Assembly (NCBI GenBank): GCA_029582165.1
Contig: CM055893.1
Location: 24,589,179-24,653,178 of the forward strand
Reading direction: 5' to 3'
DNA: 64,000 nt
DNA from: Portulaca oleracea
Lineage: Eukaryota > Streptophyta > Magnoliopsida > Caryophyllales > Portulacaceae
Shown: positions 21,242 to 31,565 of the stretch, piece after piece
Layout: each line of letters starts with the position of its first letter
How positions within the stretch are numbered: the first letter of the stretch is position 1
Program-made: the position numbers and the translations under genes
Notes under the pieces: generated by a model
Database searches by the model: none
Seen by the model: the letters and a program-made list of their open reading frames with translations, nothing else
Told to the model about the DNA's origin: nothing

Positions 21242-21486
21242 TGTAGAGCGGTTTTTGTAGGACCTCGGTATTGTCGTTCTCTCTCAGGGAGCTAGGGGCC
21301 TTGGCTAAAACTAATCGACTCTAGGTAAGGTTTAAGATCATGGGATAACAAGGAGATTGTGATGACGAACAGAACAAACACAACTATAGTTCAGTCAAAT
21401 GGGAACTATGGGCGTCGGGAGATTTCGGGACACAAACGGTGATTAGGAAGAAGGTTTTCCAACTAGAAAGCAACTAAATAGTGGAA
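21242..21486 (-). repeat. B 3' LTR, distal part (left of element A)
   Basis: TGTAGAGCGGTTTTTGTAGG to CAACTANATAGTGGAA equals 47393-47608 of the other LTR with minor differences. Bases 21482-21486 (TGGAA) are the target duplicated when A inserted. Confidence 0.9.
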
Positions 21487-23181
21487 TGTTTAGACCCGAT
21501 TCCGTGTCTAAATACCGTCTAAATCCTTAGGCTTTTGACTTGTTTCGTAGCTTGTTTTAATAACTTTTAATGCGTTTTGGTTATTTTTGTAGATTCTGAA
21601 GTTGTTACTCAAAACGATTCTAAATGGGCCAATTTTGCACCAATCTTGGGAATCCCGAGATTCCCTAAGATTCCCCGAGCCCTGGTCGTGTCAAAGGCAG
21701 CGGAAGCGGAAGCAACGGTTGAAGAGCACCTTGAAGAATCTTGTGGCCGAGACAGACCGTGGCCACGGTCACCTTGATCGTAGCCACGGTGTGATTGAGC
21801 CAAGGCCTAAGGAAGAAACCTTGCCACCCGAGATAGACCGCGGTCACGGTCACTCTGACCCTAGCCACGGTGATATCACTACCCTGTTCAAGGAGCAAAA
21901 TAGCCGAACAAGACCGTGGCCACGGTCTCCCATGACCGTAGCCACGGCGGTGCGAAGGAGCGAAAAGTTGTTAGCCCTAATCGCCTAGACCGTGCCCACG
22001 GTGCATGGGAACTGTGCCCACGGTGATGCGAAGCGAAGAGAAAAATTGCCTGCCTTACGCACAGGACCGTGGCCATGGTCACCTTGACTGTGCCCACGGT
22101 CCCCTACGGGACAGTTTTGTCTGTTATGTAAAATGATGAGTTTTGAGTAACAACCATGTTTACTATTTAATGTTTTTAGGTCATTTTAGCTGAATATCAG
22201 ATAAGAAGCAGCTTTTATCTATCTTTGACGATACTTTAGCACACTTTATCACATTTTAAGCTTTAGATTAGAGTGATTAGTGAAGATCTTTGCTGAGATT
22301 ATTGGTTCTTGTATTGGATTCTCTTGAGTTTTATTGGAAGTTTGAAGATTATTCTCAACTTTGGAGCATTAGAGCTTTATTATTCTGAAGTTTTCTTCTT
22401 TGTCATCACAATCAATGAGCATTTCTTAACCTTTCTCTCTCTAATTTATTGCTTATTTATTAATCTCTGTTTTTGTTATTATTGGTATTGTTGGTATTGT
22501 TGAATGTTTATTGTCTTCTTGTCCACTCTTTTAAGCATGAATGAAGTTGTTGATGTTATTACCATGATAGTTAGGATGTCTAGTGGCTAAAACCTTAATG
22601 GGTTAGGGAGATATTAAGGGTGTGAATGGATGATTAGGTTTGGGTTAGCAATATTAGTGAGTAACTAGTTAGGAAATCAACTTCCTAATCCTATCCTTCC
22701 CTCAAGTGGGATGCATTTGGGTGCGAAAGCATCCCGAATACATCCAACGCTTGTTGGAAGGTAGGAATTAGGATAGTTAGTATTCTAGTTCGCGAAAGAG
22801 AATAGAAACTAACTAGGAAATTCCGTTCCATTAACTCTTTCGGGTCTGTCGATGGATTTTGGGGAAGTTAATCCGGACTATCCTTGAAAGAGGAAGCCCG
22901 GTGGGTATTTTCTAACGGAGTTACCATTTAATTTTCCCTTCTCGTTACTCTCTTGTTGCGAAACCCATTTCCTCATTCCCGTTAGCATCCCGAAAGTCTC
23001 TCGACACCCATTGTTTCACCTTTTTGACTGAACCTAGTTTGTTTGTACTGTTTTTACCCTGAATTCTATCATCCTTTCATGATCGTAAACCCTACCTAAA
23101 GTCAACTAGTTGCAGCTAAGGCCCCTAGCTCCCTGTGGAAGAATGATAAAACCGAGGTCTTACAAACCACAATTACTAACA
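21487..23181 (+). repeat. 5' LTR of Athila A
   Basis: TGTTTAGACCCGATT to AATTACTAACA. The U3 part holds ten ACCGTRGCCACGGT dyads in five pairs (21755-22101). It is followed by AAA and the PBS. Reading frames across the dyads (repeated DRGHGHSDRSHG) are repeat translations. Confidence 0.95.
21755..22101 (+). repeat. Paired 16-bp quasi-palindromes in the A LTR
   Basis: Best copy GACCGTGGCCACGGTC (21755, 21912), a perfect palindrome. Pairs start at 21755/21776, 21836/21857, 21912/21933, 21988/22010 and 22065/22086; the within-pair offset is 21 (once 22). The second member is usually GACCGTAGCCACGGT or GACCGTGCCCACGGT. Pairs are separated by 55-81 bp. The same array is in the 3' LTR (34038-34382). 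Confidence 0.9.
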
Positions 23182-23184
23182 AAA

Positions 23185-23202
23185 TGGCGCCGTTGCCGGG
23201 GA
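23185..23202 (+). promoter_or_regulatory. Primer-binding site of Athila A
   Basis: TGGCGCCGTTGCCGGGGA, three bases after the LTR end. This is the standard Athila PBS, complementary to the 3' end of a tRNA (tRNA-Asp in published Athila elements). Confidence 0.9.
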
Positions 23203-23317
23203 GCAAGCGCACCTAGCTTAGCTCTTTGTCTTTAGGTTTTTTAAGATCATTTCACTGCTAGAGATTTTGTTATCTTGGTTATTGGAAATTTGATTCTTTT
23301 GTTTGTTCTTTTTTTGC

Positions 23318-26300
23318 ATGTGGACTCGATCTCGACGAGGCCAAACTCCTGTAACTCCACCGAACCCGAATCCGGAGAGTATTATTCGCTAAGCTAACGC
23401 CGGCTCGAGACGAAGAAGACAATAAAGGGAGCGAGAGACGATTGAAATTCGAATTTCTGATGGAGAGCAAGATCCACCCCGTACCTTAGCATCATATTCC
23501 TTGCCATCGTCGGGTACGGGAGGCGATCCCATCATATTACCAGAATTACCACCGAATGCATCGTTCGAGTTCAAGCCATATTTGTTGGAGATATTTGAGA
23601 ACACTCCGTACCATGAAGGAGAGCATGAAAATCCTATTGACTACATCAACAGGTTCGAGCAACGCATCAGCTTCGTACAAATGAATGGAGTTTCCGCCGA
23701 ATCCATGAAGCTGATGTTTTTCCCTCTTACATTGAAAGGGAAAGCACTATTATGGCTAAATACGTGTCCGCCCGGAACATATTCTACATGGGATGCCCTT
23801 AGCCGCGACTTTTTTCAATGGTTTTTCCCCAATGATGAGACGTGTCGGTTGAGGCAAGCTATCATGAGCTTCAAGCAAGAGTCCGATGAGTCGTTATTCG
23901 AAGCATGGGGGAGATTCAAAGGTCTCCAACGGAGGTGTCCACACCATAATCTTGAGGATTGGTTATTATTGCATCACTTTTATTCCGGACTGAGTAGCTC
24001 TTTGCGAGAATCCATCGATCATGCCTCGGGGGGCATGTTCCTCAAGAAAACGGCAGAGGAAGCAAACGTATTTCTTCACGAGCTATCTCAAAACTCTCCT
24101 CATTGGGGAGGCGGCCGTGGTCTAAGAGATGGTCCTCCTCTACAAAGCAATCCTACTATTAAATTTCTCATGAATGTCGTTCTTGAGATGCAACAAAAAG
24201 CAGCTTTGGAGGAAACCACGAGGCAAGTAAAGGCAGCTCAAGAAGTACCTATACTTATTCCGGATGCCCGAGTTCTTGTATGTGATTTTTGTGGAGGGCC
24301 ACATTCTTTGAAGCGATGTGAAGAGTATCAAACCGAGCAAGTCCAAGCCATTTATCCCAACAATAACCTCTCCTATACCAATCAAACCCCCATTCGTCCT
24401 CGTGGGAATTACACCTACAACCAACAAGCTCCACTAAACCAAAACCCACCCCTCGGTTTCCTAAATCAAAATCGCCGCCAATACCACCAAAATTACCACC
24501 AAAATCCTCACCAAGGACAATCTTCCCAAGCACCCAAACCACCACAACAAGAAACCCTTGACCAAACCCTTCAAAAGTTGGCATTATCTCAAGAAAAGAT
24601 AGCCTTATCTCAAGAAAATGTGGCCTTAGATCGAGAAAAAGACCAAGCTCGCATTAAGAACCTCGAGTTATTATTGGCTCAATTGGTACAACAATCTCAA
24701 CCTATCCAATCTTTGCCTAGCCAACCCCAACCAAACCCGAAGGGACAACTTAATGCTATTACATTGAGGAGTGGCAAGGAGGTTGATGGTCCTAGGATGG
24801 TGAGAGAGGAAGTCTTGGGTGACAAAGAAGGTGATGTGGTGGATATCTCGAAGGAGGAAGATTTGATGGAGAAGCGGGAAAGTGAGTTAGTCTTGGGTGA
24901 GGAAGTTGAGCGAGTATATGAGGATGAATTGGGAGAATCTAGTGTAGGAAGAGAGGAGATGGAGAAGCTAAGGAAAGGGAAAGGAAAGATGGTGGAAGAA
25001 GAGCCAATCCAAACTATTGAGAATCCAAAGCTATCGCCGGTCCCTTTTCCCGAGCGTTTAGCAAAGCCAAAATCCGATGCAAAGTTTTCAAAATTCATTG
25101 AGATGCTCGAGAAGCTTCAAGTGAACATTCCATTTCTTGATGCCATTTCTGAAGTCCCGTCCTTCAAGAAGCATTTGAAGGAGCTTCTCACGAGTAAGAG
25201 GAGGATTCAAGAGAAATCTACGATCCATTTGACAGCGGATTGTAGTGCAATTATCGATAACAAATCACCGGCGAAGTTAGCCGACCCCGGAAGTTTTTCT
25301 ATTCCATGCACCATTGGTGATATGCGGATTGGCCGAGCCCTTTGCGATCTAGGAGCAAGTGTAAGCGTCATGCCTTATTCGATTTGCAAGAAGTTGAATC
25401 TCGATGATCTAGCTACTACAACAATTAACCTCCAATTGGCCGACCGTTCTGTGCGAAGACCTTTGGGAATATTGGAAGACATCCCTGTCCAAGTGGGGCG
25501 GTTTTTGATTCCTTGTGATTTTGTGATCTTGAAGATAAAGGAAGACAACAACATCCCTATTATTTTGGGAAGGTCGTTCCTTGCTACGGTGGGAGCAATT
25601 ATCAATGTGAAGAATGGAAGCATGTCGTTGAATGTCAGGAATGAAAGCATCATTTTTCAACTTGAGGGGTCATTGAAACGTCATTCGTATGGGGACTCAT
25701 GTTATGCTATTGATATGATGGAGTTTCTTGTTGATGAGTATATTGAGGACTCCCATTTTCTTGAATCTATTTGTGACGATCCCTTGGGAGCTTGCTTATT
25801 GGAGTCCTTCTAATTTGAGACCGACGACACCGATATTACTTTCTTCACCAACCTTCTTGACTCTTTACCCGTGCATGAGGAGATTATTATTGATGAGCCT
25901 TATATGGAGTGCATGGAGATTCAAGATGCGATCTTCAAAGGTATGTCTTCCTCTCAAATTCAATCTTCTTCTCCTTTAGAGCTTAAAGCTTTACCCCCTT
26001 CCCTCCAATATGCTTTCTTGGATGATGAGAAATCTTATCCTGTCATTGTGAATGCGAATTTGAATGATTTTGAATTGTCCAAGTTGCTTGATTTACTGAG
26101 AAAACATAGGGGTGCATTAGGTTATAGAATAGAAGATTTGAAAGGTTTGTCCCCTTCCAGATGCATGCATTCGATTGAGTTGCTAGAAGATGCCAAGCCT
26201 AGTAGGCAACCCCAACGTCGTTCAAATCCCAACATGCAAGAAGTGGTTAAAAAGGAAGTAGTAAAGTTGCTAGCTGCTGGGATCATCTTCCCCATCGCAA

Positions 26301-28882
26301 ATAGCGAATGGGTAAGCCCGGTTCAGTGTGTACCCAAGAAGGGTGGAATGAACGTAATTGAAAATGACAAGAAAGAACTAGTTAGTACCCGGACCGTCAC
26401 CGGTTGGCGGATGTGTATCGATTACCGCCAACTAAACAAAGTAACAAAGAAGGACCATTTTCCCCTTTTCTTTATTCACTAGATGTTAGAACGGTTGGCG
26501 GGTCATTCGCATTTTTGCTTTTTGGATGGGTACTCGGGGTTCTTTCAAATTCCAATCCACCCCTCACACCAAGAAAAAACCACCTTCACTTGCCCATACG
26601 GGACATTTGCTTATCGTCGCATGCCATTTGGTTTATGTAATTCCCCTGAGACTTTTCAACGTTGTATGATGGCTATTTTTAGCGATTTCATTGAAAAATG
26701 CATGGAAGTCTTTATGGATGATTTTTCTGTGTACGGTAATTCTTTCGATGACTGTTTGCTAAATCTGGAGAAAGTGTTAACTCGTTGTGAGGAAGTGGAT
26801 CTAGTTTTGAATTGGGAGAAATGCCACTTCATGGTGGAACAAGGTATCGTTCTGGGTCACTTAATCTCTTCTAAGGGCATCGAAGTGGACAGGGCTAAAG
26901 TTGAGGTTATAAAGCGCCTACAACCCCCTGTTTCTGTTAAGGGGGTGCGTAGTTTCCTTGGCCATGCCGGCTTTTATCGTCGGTTCGTCAAGGATTTTTT
27001 GAAAATTGCTCGACCTCTAACTGATCTCTTGTGCAAAGATTCCCCTTTCATTTTCACTGATGAGTGCCTTGAGTCATTTTATAGGTTGAAGCAGGCTTTG
27101 ATTTCCGCTCCGGTAGTTCAACCTCCGGATTGGACGCTACCTTTCGAGATTATGGCCGACGCGAGCGACTTCGCCGTGGGGGCGTGTTTGACCCAAACAG
27201 TAGACAAGAAGCCGAGGGTCATCTATTACGTAAGCCATGCGCTTGATAGCGCCCAAAGGAACTACACCACCATGGAAAAGGAGCTTTTAGCGATCGTTTT
27301 TGCGCTCAACAAATTCCGGCAATACCTCATATTCTCTAAGGTGGTAGTCTACACGGATCATGCCGCTATCAAATACTTGATGGGAAAGAAGGAGACAAAA
27401 CCGAGACTTATACGGTGGATCTTACTTATGCAAGAATTTGATTTGGAAATCCGCGACAAGGCGGGCACTAAGAATGTCGTAGCCGATCACCTCTCGAGGA
27501 TTCTTGTCGACTTGGAAGACACCCAACCGATTGTAGATGCTTTCCCGGACGAGCGACTCTTGGCTATGAACTCTCTTCCTTGGCACGCGGATATTGTGAA
27601 TTATTTGGCGAGCGAAGTGATTCCTCAACACTTGAACCATCATCAAAAGAAGAAATTCTTCCACGACATGAAGCATTACTTTTAGAATGACCCTTTCCTT
27701 TTCCGTCTTTGCAATGACGGGATGTACCGGCGATGTATTCCCGAGAGTGAAGTGCAATCGGTCTTGACCCATTGTCACGAATTTCCGGTGGGAGGTCACG
27801 GTGGCCCCCAAAAGACGGCAGCGAGGGTTTTGCAAACCGGCTATTGGTTGCCGACTCTTTTTCGTGACGCCCACTTGCATGTCAAGCAATGTGATAGGTG
27901 TCAAAGATCCGGTAACATCTCCCGGAAGAATGAGGCACCATTGAACTATATTCTTGAGGTGGAAGCCTTCGATGTGTGGGGATTGGACTTCATGGGTCCT
28001 TTCCCATCGTCAAGGGGTTTCCAATACATTCTAGTGGCGGTGGATTATGTCACAAAGTGGGTCGAAGCCATACCATGTGTAAGGTGCGATGGGAAGTCCG
28101 TTTCGAAATTGTTGAAAAAGACCCTATTCCCAAGATTTGGCATTCGACGGGTCATCATTAGCGACAATGGTTCCCATTTCATTGAAAAGAAATTCGAGTC
28201 TCTCTTGACGAAGTACGACATCATGCATAAGAAGGGACTCCCTTACCATCCACAAACGCAAGGTCAGGTGGAAATCTCAAACCGTGCCATCAAGGAGATC
28301 TTAGAGAAGACGGTTAACTCTTCAAGGAAAGATTGGGCAGAAAAATTAGATGAAGTCTTGTGGGCATACCGCACCGTTTTCAAGACACCGATCGATACTA
28401 CCCCATACAGTCTTGTCTATGGGAAGGCGTGTCACTTCCCCGTAGAACTTGAGCACAAAATCATGTGGGCAATCAAGAAGTTGAATTTCTTTCTCAAGGC
28501 GGCCGGAGGTAGTCGGTTATTTCAATTAGAAGAACTTGAGGAGCTGAGGCGTCATGCATATGAAAACAACAAGATCTGCAAGGAGAGAACGAAAGCATGG
28601 CATGACAAAAGGTTGAACCGACGTGAATTTGTGGTAGGCGATAGGGTTCTCATTTTCAACTCAAGGCTGAAGTTATTCTCTGGGAAATTGAGATCAAGGT
28701 GGTCCGGGCCATTTGAAATTGTGAGAATTCTTCCCGCCGGAGTGGTTGAATTGAAAGATGCACAAGGAAAGTGTTTCAAAGCAAACTCATCGAAGCTCAA
28801 ACCATACATCATGGGCGAGGAATATGTCGGGACAGTTGTGGCATACCTCGCGGATTTTGAAGATTGGAAAGCATCGGGATAA
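23318..28882 (+). pseudogene. Athila A gag-pol polyprotein (1854 codons) with in-frame stops
   Basis: One continuous frame from ATG 23318 to TAA 28882 with no frameshift, interrupted by five nonsense codons: 23390 (TAA), 23423 (TAA), 25811 (TAA), 26480 (TAG), 27683 (TAG). Domains in order: retrotransposon gag (ENPIDYINRFEQRI ... WLLLHHFYSGLSSSLRE, about residues 105-235); zinc finger CDFCGGPHSLKRC (about 322); aspartic protease (ALCDLGASVSVMP, about 677); reverse transcriptase with FMDDFSVYG (about 1131); RNase H ([11 protein letters not shown], about 1279, and TDHAA); HHCC-type zinc site ([10 protein letters not shown] ... CDRCQRSG); integrase core with the D, D, E residues in [17 protein letters not shown] and [10 protein letters not shown]. 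All catalytic motifs are visible but the stops prevent synthesis of the full protein. Compared with element B at the same codons, the stops replace Gln or Trp. Confidence 0.95.
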
Positions 28883-30184
28883 GTTGAGCTAGGACCTACA
28901 AAACCAGCACCCAGGAGAGCTATGAACTACTTCCCCCTCTTTTAATGTTTTCTTTCATTTTTTTTTAGTTCTTTCATTTTTATTTCCCTTGTTTTAGCAT
29001 TTTTTTTCATCTTCCTTTGTTTTATTTAAAAAAAAAAATTGAAAAAAAAATAATTAAGAATAATAAGAAAAGTTTGAGAAGAAAAAAAAAAGATCGAGAG
29101 TGGTTCTATGAGGGTCGGGGCTTGAAAGTGTTTTTGAGTGTTGGGAGAGTGTCCTTGAATGATAATTGAGCGAGAAAGCAAAGGGAGTGGATGACAAGAG
29201 GGTATATTTTAGGATTTAACATTTTTTCTCCAAGTTTTGAGCCTTGTAGGTACTGTAGATGGGCCGAAAGAGACCGTGCCCACGGTCTCCTGGATCGTGA
29301 CCACGGTCAGAATATGCAAAGTACTCCCAGTTCCTTCAAGCCGAAGTAGACCGTGACCACGTTGGGATTCATCGCAGCCACGGTCTCATCGCAGCTGATT
29401 CTTGAAAAAAATTGGTCCCGAAGTAGACCGTGACCACGGTGTGTTTACCGTAGCCACTGTCTCCACCCAGCATTTTTCCCCTCTTTTTACCCAGCCCGAA
29501 CCACACCGTGCCCACGGTCAGATGGACCGTGGCCACGGTCTTTCGAAAAACTGCCAATATGTTGGGGTTTCACTCTCATTCCCCCTCATTTCTCTTTCAC
29601 TTTCTTCCTCACCCTCACACTCGAAAATCCTTCCCCAACCCTAAAACCCTAAATTCCATCCAAGATTTGACAAATCCATCACCCAATTCCTCCATTTCTC
29701 CCAAATTTCTCTTGCAATTCCTAACCCTAACTGCAGACGCTGCTGTTTTCGCCATTTTCGGGGCTTCTTGAAGCAAGATTCTGGGCCTCTTGTTGCTTTT
29801 GGGGATCAAAATTAGCAAGAGGAGCTCTCAAAGTCTTCAACCCAGGTATTCCTTGATTGTGGGTGCTTAAATTTTTGTTTCCCTTGCATTTTTGGGTTGA
29901 AATTTGGTGCGAATTTCGTGCGTTTTGGGTTGAAATTGATTGTTGGGAGTGTTATTGGTGAACTCTTGGTTGAATGTTATGTGAATTGCTTGTGGGTTTG
30001 GTTGGATGAATTGATTGAGTTTGGAGTTTGAATTTGTGGTGGATATTTTCGAGATTGGGAGTGTTTTGCTTGCTTTTGGGATAAATTTTGTGGTTGGTTG
30101 TGAATTCGTGGTTGCTCGGGATTTTTGGGTAGTGTTTGTGTTGTGTTTCGTTGTTGTGGTGGTTGTGTTTTTCAATTGCTCTCA
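28883..30184 (+). promoter_or_regulatory. A pol-env spacer with dyad array and telo-box-like motif
   Basis: Starts T-rich and A-rich (28920-29100), then carries eight dyads in four pairs: 29272/29293, 29349/29370, 29426/29446, 29504/29525 (offset 20-21). An AACCCTAAAACCCTAAATTC telo-box-like run lies at 29638-29657. This is the dyad family of the LTR, now ahead of the second ORF, so it may be an internal promoter; that role is inferred, not shown. No ORF of note. Confidence 0.65.
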
Positions 30185-31565
30185 ATGGGTCGAGCAAAAC
30201 GTGCCCGAACCGAGCCGGAGTCGACCCCCGCCCCATCAACTTCTGCTGAGCCTGACAAAACCCGCTACAAGGGTCAACCGGCCTCGATTATTCAATGCGA
30301 CCCGATAAGGTTAATTTTCGGGACGATATGCATAAGGCACGGTATGAGCGGCTCAAGAAGCGGAAAATCTGTGCTCCGGATCTCTATCATGAGGAGACGG
30401 CAAAGGATGTCTTTTGTAAGCCGAGCATGGACTTTTTCATCAAAGTCATGGGATGGGAGATCTTCGCCACAATCAACGAACCAATCATCGAGCAACCGGT
30501 GCTCGAATTCCTTAGCTCTTTGGTGGTAAAGGAAGATGGCATATCCAACGCCTCTTTCTCATACATCTTGAACAAAAAGGAGGTCGAATGTACGCTCAAA
30601 GATCTATGCAACGCTCTAGGCCTTCCCGAGGACGGCATCCTCTACGGCGAGTGCGTCAAATTCAATGAACAAGAAGCTCTGCAAGCACTCACTTGTTGGA
30701 GGAGACGTTACCCGAGGATTCGATCACAACGAGCGAAATATTATTGCCCAAGCAACTCTAAGGCCAGAGATTTCTGTAATCTGAGCGTTCGCATCTTCCA
30801 CCGCATAAATTTCGAACTCCGTTTTTACCGTTACGCTGGGCGTTCAAGCATCCGGAAAGACGACCCCTTCGTCCTCTACAATGTGATCAACGGTCGCCGG
30901 GTCAACACTAGCTCGTGCATCCTCCATTGCCTTCGGGAAATAAGCCTCGAAACCTGGAACATGAGTATTGGTATGAATCACATCATCACCCATTTTCAAA
31001 GGAAGCAAGGGTTCGAGTCCTATCTAAGCAAGTGGACTCCCCGCTATTTCCCGATCCTAGTGACGGTGTTCGCCTACGAAAGATGGAATTCTTAGAGAAA
31101 CACAAGACGCGAACATTATACCGTCATGGGAACAACCCCCATAGCGTCGTGATTCATTTGGGCGATGACAATGCCGAGCAACGTCTAGATGTCTCCGACC
31201 AACGCAATTGGTCGTGTGGCCAAACTTTTGGGGATCGTTTTGTGGTGGGTGGTCCTGGGGATCGAGCGAAGGAGGGTGAAGGAGAAGAAGAAGAGGAGGA
31301 AGAAGAAGATGAGGAAGAAGAAGAAGGGGGTGAACAAGCACAAGGAGATGAAGCCGAGCCAAGTCAACTACGGGACGCCACTCTTGAGCGTATCAGCGAG
31401 CAACTCCAGGAGCTTCATGATGAGTTTCAAGTACAACGTGTGCTCATCCAAAACCAGCAGCTCTTGATCGAAAACTTGCAAGGATTGATCGAAATCCAAC
31501 AGGAGACGCTGGCTAGCATCCAATCACAACTCCAACCCCGTTCTCCGCCAGGAGGGTCCGCTTAA
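30185..31565 (+). pseudogene. Athila A env-position ORF (ATHILA ORF-1-like), two frameshifts
   Basis: ATG at 30185 (MGRAKRARTEPES). The frame shifts near 30300 and again near 31050, then reads to TAA at 31565; about 460 codons in all. The first 250 residues form the conserved plant-element domain (APDLYHEETAKDVF, FFIKVMGWEIFATINEP, EVECTLKDLCNALGLP, ILYGECVKFNEQEA, RDFCNLSVRIFHRI). The C-terminal part has a long Glu run (31270-31330) and a coiled coil (LERISEQLQELHDEFQVQ ... IETLAS-type heptads) ending SPPGG. I see no signal peptide or transmembrane segment, so although it occupies the place called env in Athila, nothing in it looks like a membrane fusion protein. Function unknown. Confidence 0.8.

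Noticed and set aside
21602..21988. Open frame of 128 codons with repeated DRGHGHSDRSHG in the A LTR (and its copy in the 3' LTR)
   Set aside because: The repeat peptide is the translation of the ACCGTGGCCACGGT dyad array; it lies in U3 and the array appears in non-coding spacers too.
29638..29657. Interstitial telomere repeat
   Set aside because: Only about two CCCTAAA-like units; better read as a telo-box-like promoter motif.
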